A stretch of 64,000 nucleotides of DNA from UBA2357 sp041678045 (GCA_041678045.1 JBAYOV010000010.1:1-64000), one strand, 5' to 3'; shown: positions 12,001-18,721, counted from the stretch's first letter. The notes: generated by a model not told the origin, from the sequence alone. Numbers and translations: made by a program.

Positions 12001-12189
12001 GCCACCATGCTCGCCAAATACGACCTGACCCTGTTCGTGCAGGACGAGCCGTCCGCCTGCCGCCTGAAGCTGGAGTACGACCGCGCGCTGTTGTCCGACG
12101 CCACCGCCGCCCAGTGGCTGGCCTACCTTGAACGTTTCATGCAAATGGCCACGGCCGCGCCTGCCCCTGCGGCCTCCCCCGAACAGTGA
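1..12189 (+). CDS. Hybrid NRPS / trans-AT PKS megasynthase, 5'-truncated by window edge
   Basis: The reading frame is open from base 1, so the start lies upstream; at least 4062 residues are visible. Domains, numbered from base 1: end of an A domain (YRTGDL near 81, A10 near 190), PCP (Ser265), C (HHLVCDG near 494), complete A (A3 near 1010), PCP (Ser1437), KS (Cys1673, His1806, His1851), DH (His2127, Asp2320), KR (Ser2803, Tyr2816, Asn2820), PCP (Ser2963), C with HHSMADA near 3168, PCP (Ser3546), terminal C (HHVIGDG near 3743). There is no AT, no second complete A domain and no TE. Aligning the complete A domain with GrsA by eye gives DVWHFSLVDK, a serine-type code. The last C domain must work with the A domain of the next protein. 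Cytosolic assembly line; the product is unknown. Confidence 0.95.
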   Translation, partial: TFSTTHRIDPADLQQASIPIGRPVANSRVYILDDRGAPTLPGEAGELCVAGDGLSPGYIGRDDLTQACFVDLPPPLGERVYRTGDLGCWLDDGTIRYLGRRDAQIKLRGYRIELSEVESALNRLDGVRRAAVMVAGSGEDRHLLALLCPERDVTPDPEALLAALAGQLPAYMLPQAWVRVDALPINANGKLDRAALPALAGQGMRLGAPARVRAVPEAGEDTSGEGADGADALESRIAAVFAELLGVPVLATEVDADFFALGGQSLKAMRLLARLEKTLGVRLPLREVMHHATVGALAARVRERLAAQPAGPARGGDDAPERASGQALGDALQPPAVSMIVPVGEWPDYPLSSGQERLWFLQRLQPQASTYNVPFAVAFATPVDERALDAALGRLEARHDALRLRMPDSLRGDGTLRQTLASAGALRLTVCACDSEPARAASMAADLARPFAFGAGAPLVRAALYRLAEARSGQAELRGQAEGAARDVLLLVFHHLVCDGWSGEVLFRELREAYAAAASTATALPTPQWPVPALRYVDYAVWQRGWLEGAEAAAMRARWVARLSPLPEALSLPTDRPRPALRDTHGGVLKLRIGSALEAALRQRAQAAGQTLFTLLLGVVKLWLYRHAGQRDLVVGVPVAGRTDAALHPLVGFLVNTVPVRTRLVPEQGFGHLLAQVAGSLGEALEDQAYPLESLVQALKVPRDSARNPLFDVLVAYEGREWAHHDTGAGPAGGAPQGDGHALPAMQPYPLTSGHSRLDLGLYFREQPEGLTLELEYASALFEQDTMARMAERLQVLLDAVCTRAPDEALDRLPWMSADEREQVLHGFNDTAEPWSLEASIDDCFRRQCARNPHAVALRGRDGVVLDHAQLDARVTRLAHELLAAGVRPGRHVGVCGERSVELIVAIFAVLRVGAVYVPLLPGLPQERLASMAEDMPGLVVLAEASQLPVFGQLGLTAWPIGGALGGPVGGPVRGPDAERQQDAGAGTDEGAPCASGTGFPPVPADAVAYVIFTSGSTGRPKGVEVVHRGVLNRLFWMQSRFPLDASDVILQKTPVSFDVSVWELFWWSWSGASLALLAPGDERDPAAIVRAIERHRVTVMHFVPSMLRAFIEHLETHPDAVPRLASLRRVFASGEALTPELVQRFNRLLHARHASELHNLYGPTEATVDVSWYPCLPLPGEPAGMPASVPIGRPISNTRLYVLDALQQPVPVGVCGELYIAGVQLARGYLARPGLTAERFVPDPFMPGERMYRSGDLARWLPDGNIEYLGRCDDQVKIRGFRIELGEVEAALERCEGVAQAVVRVGEVGGMPALEAFVVPRAGHVPEAAALRSGLHAFLPDYMCPSLFYRLDSLPLSASGKADRKALRGVRLGGASAARGATPDSARGAVPGMNAAEGAGGGDTLEQALCALWSEILPEAGEIGPDDGFFDIGGSSLLLIRLHEALEARWPELFSLPELFVSVTPRQQALHIRARNRGPGSVQAMEQATGARPVPVPAQGAVAVIGLALRLSDYDDPDSFWSDLLSGADRVGELSAQRREDVRGMLAAMGVQADPARLRPAAFLDDIAGFDCRRFGLAPGDATLLDPEQRLFLETAARALEDAGYGGQALDGQRVGVFVGASPSQAFKEAISRSFPERAEEGYILNVPSSVATRLGYLHDWDGPAELVDTACSSSLKAVRDACQALQRGECTVALAGGARVLLTPLRGDKAFAIETRSGRTRTFDAAADGVGAGEGAVALLLKPLAAAQADGDAIHAVILGSAVNQDGRSSSMAAPSPAAQARVILAAAREAGVPLDSVDFFEAHGTATVLGDPIEIDGLRRAFSAVTQAGETAQARPPLIASVKGNFGHLDAAAGALGMARAILALARGVVPAQAHFERPNPRLELVSAPVEVAARNHPLPPAGRPWRAGVSAFGLSGINVHVLLEQAPRPGWPAEDGRWHCVPLSAGSQPALRRYVRALIEALAAHPEWPLQAIAATLIAGREHLACRLAVQACSRDGLLQALLDWWLEAPGAPVCSGLLADGKHRRPAATGPCVQAAGLPDEHAARAAAQAFVGGAMPQWPQAEPLYRVHLPPAPMERQRCWPVFRPLAGARRPCLSGPWVTPEGSVFPLALAAEDFWPVAEHVLAGQPTLVGMALPGLLLEAAGRVRGGAGGAGRAEGGWSIGALHWLRPLSVAQLVPDSVNLTLVAQADGSWRARLRGCVHPAQAPSVPGAAGEAREGDEWHDFAEATLTPHPARSAPPAPLEVAALRAGMQPVERPASSAIEAGGALQVSARWDCRRKTWRSEDGRRTLAWLVLDERWLGDLDDFPWHPAMLDVAASLALDGGGRVPAACREMRLHAPPGRAFYALASRREAQDGDLRRTQPGALHVDCVLFDADGRVLAEWLGLVFVPMQAPAARLHALHWQDVPWPAGPVQAHAGGDTVLIGAGPECAALARALQDRGRVCRVFALPQDEAQRSALVAGVLADGVTQVVQVLAGGEEDCGWPQAAMLRALLRAGLRRPLPWWTLGQGALAGVAPEPGLARTGEPAAALALGLMLSLRQEEAALLGCHVECPEWPAAEGVLDLLDRLDPSDAEPLRLLSDREGHAAGQAPVLQPPVLQRRVLGPAQPVDERPAGGLPEGEALQEWPRPLLSRPPAGSCLLVTGGLGAMALTLVAALARAWREAVPVALLHRTPFALPADGDLLAAARQARLAGDPLRAERLNALHALREQGVAWTLFECDVSDAAALHATLAEVRRQLGVPGGVLHTAGVAGGGFLLGRSREAYEAVLAPKVRATRLLHEATLHDPLAFFVMMSSRTALLGAPGQGDYAAANAYLDAFAGWRRAQGLPALSMAWNTWAQIGMAVRHGAYDPAHPALLPGQAGAVLVQALGGAQDGAQGRGSSHVVVSVAGEFLPGERAQAGPSAGSQKEAQPAPDEPSLSVAQRVLRAVGEELGYAQTGTPLTLEDDFYALGGDSISGLRIVNRLARELGRQVSLADLFANSRLGDLAQAIGDRDADAATGAGADEATTATDPSAHHGGGAVDGPRPAPPSARHVLSWEQLAVVQAEALALPNTGFNLPQFLRLPSGIGADRLRAALRVLMQRHEILRTRLVDLHAGEPAMEVLDPEACHLPFEQVRVAWLDDPAVERLLRPFRLDEAPLFRAALIESQADGPVLFFDIHHSMADAQGVQILLDELYRLCVHDPHGAHLPPAGLQQKEAAWWQRGDPARGAEALAQDARARAYWLAQYADAVPLVDLPADYPRPRHHTHRGGVVSFEVPAGWLPAIRSLARAHATTAFTVMLGLWSVLLARATGRDELVIAVAVDGREHEAFARTAGMFASLLPLRLRPGRAASLAELFEQHHRQHGEALRHRSFMVNRLLAELKLPMMPERTPLTEISFSYMNFAGVSKTGEGFEALQRLNPASKGDLSIFGSDTGERLGFALEYYADLFAHARIEGLAEAFLQLLRRVLDQGTAALPFSYLPLADPMTHRAGAAPGVPPPSSREAARAGGGTPAPGEASEPSGGAVLDRVLAVFRTVFEQAELGPDDSFFELGGHSLLGLQIVNQLLRLPGGEGLNIRDLFDHPSPAAMAARIGVLAGQRGGQGPIVARPAAPDGLYPLSHAQQRLYVLHHTDEGAVAYNMPFMFHFDRAPDAAGLARLRDALLALCARHEVLRTVFVEQDGQLWQKVVAPRVPAFIVDDVYGAETPDQAQAQALQLAAGDALRPFDLGEAPLMRLRLCRLPDGQALLSLVMHHVIGDGWSMQVFLGEWLALHEALSQGRSAADALPPLPLQYRDYALWQQGRDWSEEAAYWRDCLSGAPSRIALPVDAPPGACGAGVLMHTLPPALVEALRGHARQRGVSLATLMLTLFVALLYRLTRQQDMVIGMGVAGRERAELEGLIGFFVNILPVRVRLDDDTELDGLLDRVHRASVEAQARQDYPFDLLVRALQQGAGGARQSLLNVMFEYQRYSDLQGINRVQAQSAGALSGTPLDPAASLSANKAGEGVQEGATMLAKYDLTLFVQDEPSACRLKLEYDRALLSDATAAQWLAYLERFMQMATAAPAPAASPEQ

Positions 12190-12201
12190 GCGAATCCGCC
12201 G

Positions 12202-15200
12202 ATGAAGATATCCGATCTCTCCTTTGATCTTTCCGTGCCGGCCACCGGCGAGGCCGGCACGCCCCCTGCACAGCAGGCCATGCCGCAGCAGGAGGCACTG
12301 CACGACGGGGCGTTGGTGGCGCGCCTGCTGGGGGCGCTGCGCCGTCATGCGTCGCGCCCTGCGGTGTGCGACTCAGGCGGGCGCTTGAGTTTTGGCGAGC
12401 TGGACGCGTTGTCCGCCCGCATTGCCCGCTTCATCCGCCAGCATTGTCCGGGGACTGAAGTGCCGGTGGCGGTGATGGGCGCGCGCAACCGCTTCTTCAT
12501 CGCGGCGATGCTCGGCATCTGGCGGGCCGGGGCGGTGCATGTGCCGCTCGATCCGTCGCTGCCGCTGGCACGACGTGCGCAGATGCTCCAGCAGTGCGCG
12601 GCCCCGCTGCTCATCGTCGATGCCGCCCAGGCGGGGGCGGGCGAACGCTTGCAGTACCGCTGCCCGCAGCTGCAGAGGTTGCTGTGTCCGCAGGTCGGAG
12701 CGTTCGGCGAGGCGCTGGAGCGGCCGGGCGAGCTGATGTCGCTGGAGCTTTGGCACCATGTCACCGCGTCGGCTGCCGATGGCAGCTGGAAGAGCTATTT
12801 CGACGGCCAGGCCCTGCCCGAGTCGGCGCTGCAGGGCCTGGCGGACAACCTCCTGGGCAAGCTCGCAGACGAACTGGCCCGGCCCTGCCGGGTGCTGGAT
12901 GTGGGCAGCGGGGCAGGGCGGGTGGCGCAGGCGCTGATGCAGGCGAGCGCGCATTACACCGCGCTGGACCTGTCGCGCCATGAGCTGGATCGCATCGAGC
13001 GGCTTGCCGCAGGGCTGGGGGTGAGGGCTGAAACCCACCAGATGGAGGCGATCGACCTGCACCTGTTGCCGACGGGCGCCTATGACCTGATCACCCTCAA
13101 CTGTGTCGCCGAGAACTTCCCCGGTTTCAACTATCTGCGTCGGGTGCTCGACCATGCGATGAATGCGCTCGACGAGGGGGGCTGCCTGTTCGTCGGCGGG
13201 GTGTGGGATCTGGCGCAGCGTCCGCGCTTTCTGGACGACCTGCGCGCCCATGCCGCACGCACGGGCGACAGTCGCGGGTGGCTGCGGCTGGAGGCGGATC
13301 AGGAGCTGTTCGTACCGCGCGAGGTGTTCAGCGAATGGGCGCGCTCGGCGCAGGCCGATGCGCGGGCGCAGGGCAAGACGCTCTCGCTGGCGCTGGAGTT
13401 TTCCGAGCCGCGCATCGCCTGCGATGAGCTGCGCGTGTACCGCTACGATGTCACGATACGGCGCGTCGCGCAGACGGTGACGCCGGACAGTGGTGTGGAT
13501 GTGGCCAGCCCCCCGGTGCGGCGCCGTTTCGGCGCGGCCGACCTGCCGCCGGCCGAGGCAGGGCAGGCAGAAGCTCAGGAGCAGGGCCAGGGGCCGGGCC
13601 GCGGGCCGGGGCAGGGCGTGGCGCCGCCGGTGGAGGCCGGGCAGGCGGCCTACATCATCTTCACCAGTGGTTCCACCGGCCAGCCCAAGGGGGTGGTGGT
13701 GGCGCACCGGGCGCTGCTCAATCTGGCCGATGGGGTGCTCGCCCGGGTGTATGCCCCGCATGGCGAGGCGGCACTGAATGTGGCCGTGCTGGCCTCGTTT
13801 TCCTTCGATGCCTCGTTGCAGCAGATCGTGCCGGCCCTGCTCGGCGGGCACTGCCTGCATCCGGTCGACGACGAGGTGCGGCGCAATCCGGATGCCCTGC
13901 ACACATGGCTGGAGAACGGTCGCATCGATGTGTGCGACGGCACGCCCAGCCTGTTCTCGCTGCTGGTGGACTACTGGGCGGACCACGACCGGCAAGCCCC
14001 GGCGCAGTGCTTCATCCTCGGGGGCGAAGTGCTGCGTGCCGACCTGCTGCAGCGTTTCTACCGTATCCCCGGCCATGCGCGCTGCATTCTGGTGAATGCG
14101 TACGGCCCCACCGAGTGCTGTGTGGATGCCACGCTGCAATTTTTCGATGTGCACAACCATGCGCGCTGGCTCAGTCCGCCGATCGGTCAGCCCCTGCCCG
14201 GGGTGCGCGTCAGCGTGCGCGACCGGCACGGCCAGGGCCTGCCCGATGGCGTGCCGGGTGAGCTGTGGATCGCCGGCACGGGGCTTGCCCGGGGATATCT
14301 GGGAGATGAGGCGCTCACCGCGAGTCGCTTCGTACAGGCCGATGGGGCACGCTGGTACCGCAGTGGGGACCAGGTGCGCCGTCAGGCGGACGGGCTTCTG
14401 TTCTACATCGGCCGCGAGGACCAGCAGGTGAAGCTGGGTGGCTACCGGGTGGAGCTGGGCGAGGTCGAGGCCGCGCTGAACCGCGCCCCCGGCGTGCGTG
14501 CCGCCGTGGTGGGCAGTGCGGATTTTGCCGGTCGCGGGGTGAATACGCTGGCCGCCTATGTGGTGTGCGAGGGCGAACTGGATGCGGGGCGCCTGCGCGC
14601 CTTTCTGGCCAACCACCTGCCCGCGCATGCCATCCCCACGCATTTTGTGGCCATGGACAGCCTGCCGGTGAGCGGGAGCGGCAAGATCGACCGCAAGAGC
14701 CTGCCGTCGCCGCTGGCCTTCTGCACGGCCGATGCGAGCCGTCACCGACCCGCAGGCCGCCCTCCGGAGGGCGAGTGCGAACTGGCGCTGGCCGGCCTGT
14801 GGGCGCAGCTGCTCGGTCGTGACGTGCCCGATGCGCAGAGCGACTTTTTCGAGCTGGGCGGGCACAGCGTACTCGGCATCCGCTTGATCTCATTGATCGA
14901 GAAGCGCTTTGGCCACCGCCTTTCGCTCTCCCGCCTGTTTCAGGCGCCGACCATCGCCGCGCTGGCAACGGTGCTGGCCGAACAGGCCGGGGGCGAAACC
15001 TACACCCCGGTGGTCGAGCTGGCGCCCGGTGGGGCCGGAGCGCCGCTGTTCCTGTTCCATCCGGTGGGCGGGAGCGTGTTCTGCTACCGGGGGCTGGCGC
15101 AGCAGCTGGCTGGCCCTGCGCCGGTGCATGCGGTCGAGGCGCCCGGTTTCCAGAGTGACTGGCCGATGCTGCCCACGGTGGAGGAAATGGCCAGCCGTTA

Positions 15201-15819
15201 TCTGGAAGCCATGCTGGTGACGCTGGGCGGGCGCCTGTGTCCGGTGGTGCTGGCCGGCTGGAGTTTTGGCGGACTGGTGGCCTTCGAGGTGGCGCGCCAG
15301 CTGCGCGCACGGGGGGGCGAGCTGACCGCGCTGGTGCTGATCGACACGGTGGCCGACAACCGGGTGGCCCGCGAGCTGGTGCAGAAGGACGAGGTGGCCA
15401 TGTTGCTGCGTCTGTTCGGGGAGCTGCTGCCGGTGAGCGAAGCCGAATTCCGGGCGCGCGAGGCGGACGATCGGCTCGACTACCTGATCGGGCTGGGGAC
15501 CGAACATGGCATGCTGCCCTCCGGCTTCAGCCGGCAGCAGATGCGCCGCCTGCTGCAGACCTTCCACAACAACGCGCTGGCCTCGGCGCGCTACGATGCC
15601 CCGGCGCTGGATGCGGGCGCGCTGCTGGTCCGGCCGCGCGAGCTGTCGAGCTCGGCGATGACGCTGGTCGACGATCCCCTGCAGGGCTGGGGGGGGCGCC
15701 TGCTGCGCGGCGTCGAGCTGGAATGGGTGGGCGGAAACCATGAAACCATGCTCACCGACCTGCATGTGGCCGAGGTGGCCGGGCACATGCGCCGTTATCT
15801 TGAACGCATGGGGGCGTGA
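12202..15819 (+). CDS. NRPS termination module: A domain interrupted by a methyltransferase, PCP, TE
   Basis: 1205 residues, starting 12 bases after the megasynthase stop. A1 (RLSFGELD, 61) and A2 (near 105-118) are followed by about 365 residues before A3 (YIIFTSGSTG, 484). The insert is a class I SAM-dependent methyltransferase with VLDVGSGAGR at 231-240 and YDLITLNCVAENFP near 294. The rest of the A domain, including A10 (SGSGKIDRKSL), then follows. The PCP has Ser889 in GGHS. The type I thioesterase has Ser1021 (GWSFGG), Asp1048 and His1180. The by-eye A-domain code is DAQDIGAVDK, closest to glutamine codes such as DAQDLGVVDK. The protein lacks a C domain, which is supplied by the C-terminus of the preceding protein. 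Family knowledge: methyltransferases inserted between A2 and A3 tend to methylate side chains. Activity here is inferred. Confidence 0.94.
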   Translation: MKISDLSFDLSVPATGEAGTPPAQQAMPQQEALHDGALVARLLGALRRHASRPAVCDSGGRLSFGELDALSARIARFIRQHCPGTEVPVAVMGARNRFFIAAMLGIWRAGAVHVPLDPSLPLARRAQMLQQCAAPLLIVDAAQAGAGERLQYRCPQLQRLLCPQVGAFGEALERPGELMSLELWHHVTASAADGSWKSYFDGQALPESALQGLADNLLGKLADELARPCRVLDVGSGAGRVAQALMQASAHYTALDLSRHELDRIERLAAGLGVRAETHQMEAIDLHLLPTGAYDLITLNCVAENFPGFNYLRRVLDHAMNALDEGGCLFVGGVWDLAQRPRFLDDLRAHAARTGDSRGWLRLEADQELFVPREVFSEWARSAQADARAQGKTLSLALEFSEPRIACDELRVYRYDVTIRRVAQTVTPDSGVDVASPPVRRRFGAADLPPAEAGQAEAQEQGQGPGRGPGQGVAPPVEAGQAAYIIFTSGSTGQPKGVVVAHRALLNLADGVLARVYAPHGEAALNVAVLASFSFDASLQQIVPALLGGHCLHPVDDEVRRNPDALHTWLENGRIDVCDGTPSLFSLLVDYWADHDRQAPAQCFILGGEVLRADLLQRFYRIPGHARCILVNAYGPTECCVDATLQFFDVHNHARWLSPPIGQPLPGVRVSVRDRHGQGLPDGVPGELWIAGTGLARGYLGDEALTASRFVQADGARWYRSGDQVRRQADGLLFYIGREDQQVKLGGYRVELGEVEAALNRAPGVRAAVVGSADFAGRGVNTLAAYVVCEGELDAGRLRAFLANHLPAHAIPTHFVAMDSLPVSGSGKIDRKSLPSPLAFCTADASRHRPAGRPPEGECELALAGLWAQLLGRDVPDAQSDFFELGGHSVLGIRLISLIEKRFGHRLSLSRLFQAPTIAALATVLAEQAGGETYTPVVELAPGGAGAPLFLFHPVGGSVFCYRGLAQQLAGPAPVHAVEAPGFQSDWPMLPTVEEMASRYLEAMLVTLGGRLCPVVLAGWSFGGLVAFEVARQLRARGGELTALVLIDTVADNRVARELVQKDEVAMLLRLFGELLPVSEAEFRAREADDRLDYLIGLGTEHGMLPSGFSRQQMRRLLQTFHNNALASARYDAPALDAGALLVRPRELSSSAMTLVDDPLQGWGGRLLRGVELEWVGGNHETMLTDLHVAEVAGHMRRYLERMGA

Positions 15820-16866
15820 ATGGCCGTGCTGAACGAGCGTGACACAGCGATGCGCGCCGGAGCCGCGCTGACCGCCACAGGGCGGGTCGCCGTGCTCTTT
15901 CCGGGGCAGGGCAGCCAGTCGGCCGGCATGGGGCGCGGGCTGCTCGCAGCCTATCCGGAGGGGCGGGCGCTGCTGGACGCGTGGTCGGCGGCGGTGAATG
16001 TCGACCTGCACGCCCTGCTGACCGGCCCGACGCTGGATGCACACCCCCTGCGGGTGCATCTGGCGGTGGTGAGCCTGGGCATGCTGGGCTGGCGCTGGCT
16101 GATCGACAGCGGCCAACTGCAGCCGGCCGCCTGCCGGGCGCTGATCCTGAGCGGGCACAGCCTGGGCGAGATCACCGCGCTGGCCTGCGCGGGGGCCTTG
16201 TCCGCCGGGGATGCGCTGCGGCTTGCGCACGAACGCGGTCGCCTGATCGCCGAAGCGTGTAGCGAAGCGCCGGGGGCGATGCGGGCTGTGGTCGGTCTGC
16301 CGGTGCAGGAGGTGATGGCGTTGCTGGAGGGCGGGTCGGCCGGAGGCCTGACGTCTCGCACAGGCGACGCGCCGCCACGGGTGTGGCCGGCGAACTTCAA
16401 CGGGCCGAAGCAGCTGGTGCTGGCCGGTGCTGGCGATGCGCTCGACGCGCTGGAACCGCTGCTTCGGGCGCAGGGTGCGAACGTGCTGCCGCTGGCCACC
16501 GCCGGCGCGTTCCACACCCCCCTGATGAACCGGGCGGCGGCCGCGCTTGCCCGTTTTGCCGGCGGGCTGGACTTCCGCCCGCCCGAATGGTCGGTGCTGT
16601 CGTCCATGCATGCCCGGTTGATTGGCGCCCCCGCTGGTTTGCCGGCGCATCTCGGGCTGCAGATGGTGAGCCCGGTGCGCTGGCTGGCGGTGATGCAGGG
16701 GTTGTGCCGGGCGGGGGTCGATACGGCTGTCGAGCTGGGGCCACCCGGTGAGGTGCTGCTGCGCCTGGCCTCGACCCTGGAAGACTGGTCGCCACAGGTT
16801 TGGTCGCTGAGCGGCCTGGCTGCCAATGCGCTGGCCACATCGGCAGTCGCTTCGGCCGGACATTGA
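15820..16866 (+). CDS. Free-standing malonyl-CoA acyltransferase (trans-AT)
   Basis: 348 residues, with an ATG directly abutting the TGA of the NRPS gene, which suggests translational coupling. FPGQGSQ near residue 28, the nucleophile Ser114 in GHSLGE, Arg in AHERGR, and His232 in GAFHTP are all present. The [AG]FH type of active-site motif is the malonyl-specific form in this family. Because the KS-DH-KR module encoded upstream has no AT of its own, this protein is the obvious supplier of malonyl units to its carrier protein. It could also be a duplicated FabD, but its position between an NRPS gene and an exported hydrolase argues for the cluster role. Confidence 0.93.
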   Translation: MAVLNERDTAMRAGAALTATGRVAVLFPGQGSQSAGMGRGLLAAYPEGRALLDAWSAAVNVDLHALLTGPTLDAHPLRVHLAVVSLGMLGWRWLIDSGQLQPAACRALILSGHSLGEITALACAGALSAGDALRLAHERGRLIAEACSEAPGAMRAVVGLPVQEVMALLEGGSAGGLTSRTGDAPPRVWPANFNGPKQLVLAGAGDALDALEPLLRAQGANVLPLATAGAFHTPLMNRAAAALARFAGGLDFRPPEWSVLSSMHARLIGAPAGLPAHLGLQMVSPVRWLAVMQGLCRAGVDTAVELGPPGEVLLRLASTLEDWSPQVWSLSGLAANALATSAVASAGH

Positions 16867-16880
16867 ACAGGAGGGTGAAC

Positions 16881-18119
16881 ATGCAGGTCACAAGGAAATG
16901 CCCGGGGGGCTGGCACGTGCCCTTTGAAGTTTCAGCCCGAACGGAAAGAGGGTTTTCAGGGGCTGGGTTGAGATTCACCGGATTCCTGGTGCTGGTGCTC
17001 GGTGTGCTGCTGGGGGCCACGACGGCCGGTGCGCGCGAGCCTGCCGGCCATGAGCTGGACCTGGTCACCCCGCTGCAGCGCTTTCTGGAAACCACCGATG
17101 TGCCCGGGGTGTCGGTGGCGGTGCTGGAAAAGGGGCACAGCACGCCACGCCATCACGCGCTGGGGCAGGCTTGCGTGAACAACCCGGTGCCGATGGAGGC
17201 CCGCTCGGTGGTGAAGCTCGGCTCGGTCACCAAGATGCTCACCGCGTTGCGTGTGTTGATGCTTGCCGAGGCGGGCCAGCTGGATCTGGATGCGACGGTG
17301 GAGGCTTTCTTTCCGGACTTTCCTCACGCCCACCGGGTCACCCCGCGCCAGATGCTGAGTCACACCGCCGGCCTGCCCGAGGTGCTCGCCCAGCCCCAGG
17401 TTCAGGCACAGCCCACCCGCGACTGGTCGGCCGAGGCGCTGCTCGCGCTGGTTGCCTGGCAGGCGCTGGAGTTCGAGCCGGGCAGCGCCCAGCGCTATTC
17501 GAACACCGGCTATCTGATGCTCGGGCAAATCATCGAGGCTGTGGGGGGCGAGGACTACGCGACCCAGATCACGCGTGAGGTTGCCGCCCCGCTGGGCATG
17601 CACCAGGTGCTGGCCGGCGACGACCGCACGCTGGTGCCCGGTGAAGCCTGCGGCCATACGGTGGATGCCGAAGGCCGCCTGATCCGGCCGCTGATGACCA
17701 GCATGAGTCTGGCCAGCGCCAGTGGCGATCTGCTGGGCACGGCACGCGATGTGGTGAGGCTGGTCAACATGGGGCAGTTGTTGCGCGACTCCCCGCTGGA
17801 GCGGCCTGCAGCGGCCTACCGGCTGGCAGACGGCACACCCGCCCAGCGCGAGGAGCGCTTTCCGGCCGTCGACCTGGCCTTCGTCTCCAGCCAACTCGAA
17901 GGCCTCGCCCTGTATGCGCTGTCAGGCACAGGCACCGAGCCACGGGTGCTGCTCGGCAAGGACGGTTTGTATCCGGGCTATGCCTCGTGGTTTCTGTACG
18001 ACCCCCTCACCGAAACGGCCGTGGCGGTGGTCATCAACCATGAAATGCGCGCCATGGAAGCCATGCGCCTGGCCATCGAATTGCTCGACCAGCAGCGCAC
18101 GGCAAGAGAGAAAGATTGA
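16881..18119 (+). CDS. Exported serine hydrolase, beta-lactamase / S12 family
   Basis: 412 residues from ATG 16881, chosen because AGGAGGG stands 6-7 bases upstream. A TTG at 16968 would give a more compact signal peptide and remains possible. A hydrophobic export segment lies near residues 31-50 (LVLVLGVLLGATTAGA). Catalytic motifs of the PF00144 fold are present: Ser115-Val-Thr-Lys118 and Tyr206-Ser-Asn208, plus a late LLGKDG / PGYASW segment. No C-terminal transmembrane helices are seen, unlike the colibactin peptidase ClbP. It lies 14 bases after the acyltransferase stop, so it is very probably co-transcribed with it. Possible roles are periplasmic removal of a leader unit from the product, self-protection, or cell-wall D-peptide hydrolysis; the sequence does not decide between them. 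Confidence 0.88.
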   Translation: MQVTRKCPGGWHVPFEVSARTERGFSGAGLRFTGFLVLVLGVLLGATTAGAREPAGHELDLVTPLQRFLETTDVPGVSVAVLEKGHSTPRHHALGQACVNNPVPMEARSVVKLGSVTKMLTALRVLMLAEAGQLDLDATVEAFFPDFPHAHRVTPRQMLSHTAGLPEVLAQPQVQAQPTRDWSAEALLALVAWQALEFEPGSAQRYSNTGYLMLGQIIEAVGGEDYATQITREVAAPLGMHQVLAGDDRTLVPGEACGHTVDAEGRLIRPLMTSMSLASASGDLLGTARDVVRLVNMGQLLRDSPLERPAAAYRLADGTPAQREERFPAVDLAFVSSQLEGLALYALSGTGTEPRVLLGKDGLYPGYASWFLYDPLTETAVAVVINHEMRAMEAMRLAIELLDQQRTAREKD

Positions 18120-18131
18120 GTTGAGGCGAGA

Positions 18132-18473
18132 TCAGGCGTGCTGCGAGAGGTATTCGCTCAAGGCGCGCTTGGTCAGGTCATTCAAGCTAATGCCTTGCCG
18201 GTTTGCGGCCACACTTGCGGCAAGATGCATGTCGTGTCCGATGCGGACATTGAACGATCCCTTGCAGGGCACTTCGGGAGCATGACCCGCAGCTCGACAT
18301 TCTGCAATGTAGTCGTCCACCGCTGCGTGAAATGCTTGCGTCAGTTCGGTCAGGGTTTGCCCTTCGTAACTGACCAGGGCACGGATGAATTGCAGCTTGC
18401 CAAACAGGCAATTGTCCTCCGGACTTGCCTCGATGGAGCCATGATAACCCTGGTACTGAAGCATGTTTTCCAT
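18132..18473 (-). CDS. hicB: HicB-family antitoxin
   Basis: 113 residues. The N-terminal half has the HicB partial RNase-H-like fold signature (YQGYHGSIEASPEDNCLFGK), and the C-terminal part (near SFNVRIGHDMHLAASVAA) reads as a ribbon-helix-helix DNA-binding domain, so it should both neutralise HicA and repress the operon. The start codon overlaps the stop of the upstream hicA in an ATGA arrangement, typical of this toxin-antitoxin family. The gene converges on the end of the NRPS operon, only 12 bases from the hydrolase stop. Confidence 0.9.
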   Translation of the reverse strand: MENMLQYQGYHGSIEASPEDNCLFGKLQFIRALVSYEGQTLTELTQAFHAAVDDYIAECRAAGHAPEVPCKGSFNVRIGHDMHLAASVAANRQGISLNDLTKRALSEYLSQHA

Positions 18474-18721
18474 CAGAGCACGCCTCCTGCCTTCAGGTGC
18501 TCAAGGACTTGGCGCTTGATGTAGCCCTTCAATTCATTTCCCGGATGGGGTCTGTGCAGGCTGATCATCGCCTGCGGGTCTCCGTTGTCGAATTTCACGC
18601 GACTTCCGTCACCTTCCAGTTGCCTGTATCCCAGACCATGCAACAGCGTTACCAGTTCCTGCCAAGTCAGGGCAGAGTGCTTGTTGAGAAGCTTGGCGAG
18701 AAGTTTCTCGTGTTTCGACAT
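18473..18721 (-). CDS. hicA: HicA-family mRNA interferase toxin
   Basis: 82 residues starting MSKHEKLLAKLL. An in-frame start further upstream (18754) is rejected because it would lie within the promoter and operator. The fold is the small double-stranded-RNA-binding-like HicA domain with the family's LHRPHPGNELK segment. The region that often reads GSHH in other members here reads GDGSRVKF, as in some proteobacterial HicA proteins. It is the first gene of the hicAB pair and overlaps hicB by the ATGA. The expected role is translation-independent mRNA cleavage when HicB is lost. Confidence 0.9.
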   Translation of the reverse strand: MSKHEKLLAKLLNKHSALTWQELVTLLHGLGYRQLEGDGSRVKFDNGDPQAMISLHRPHPGNELKGYIKRQVLEHLKAGGVL

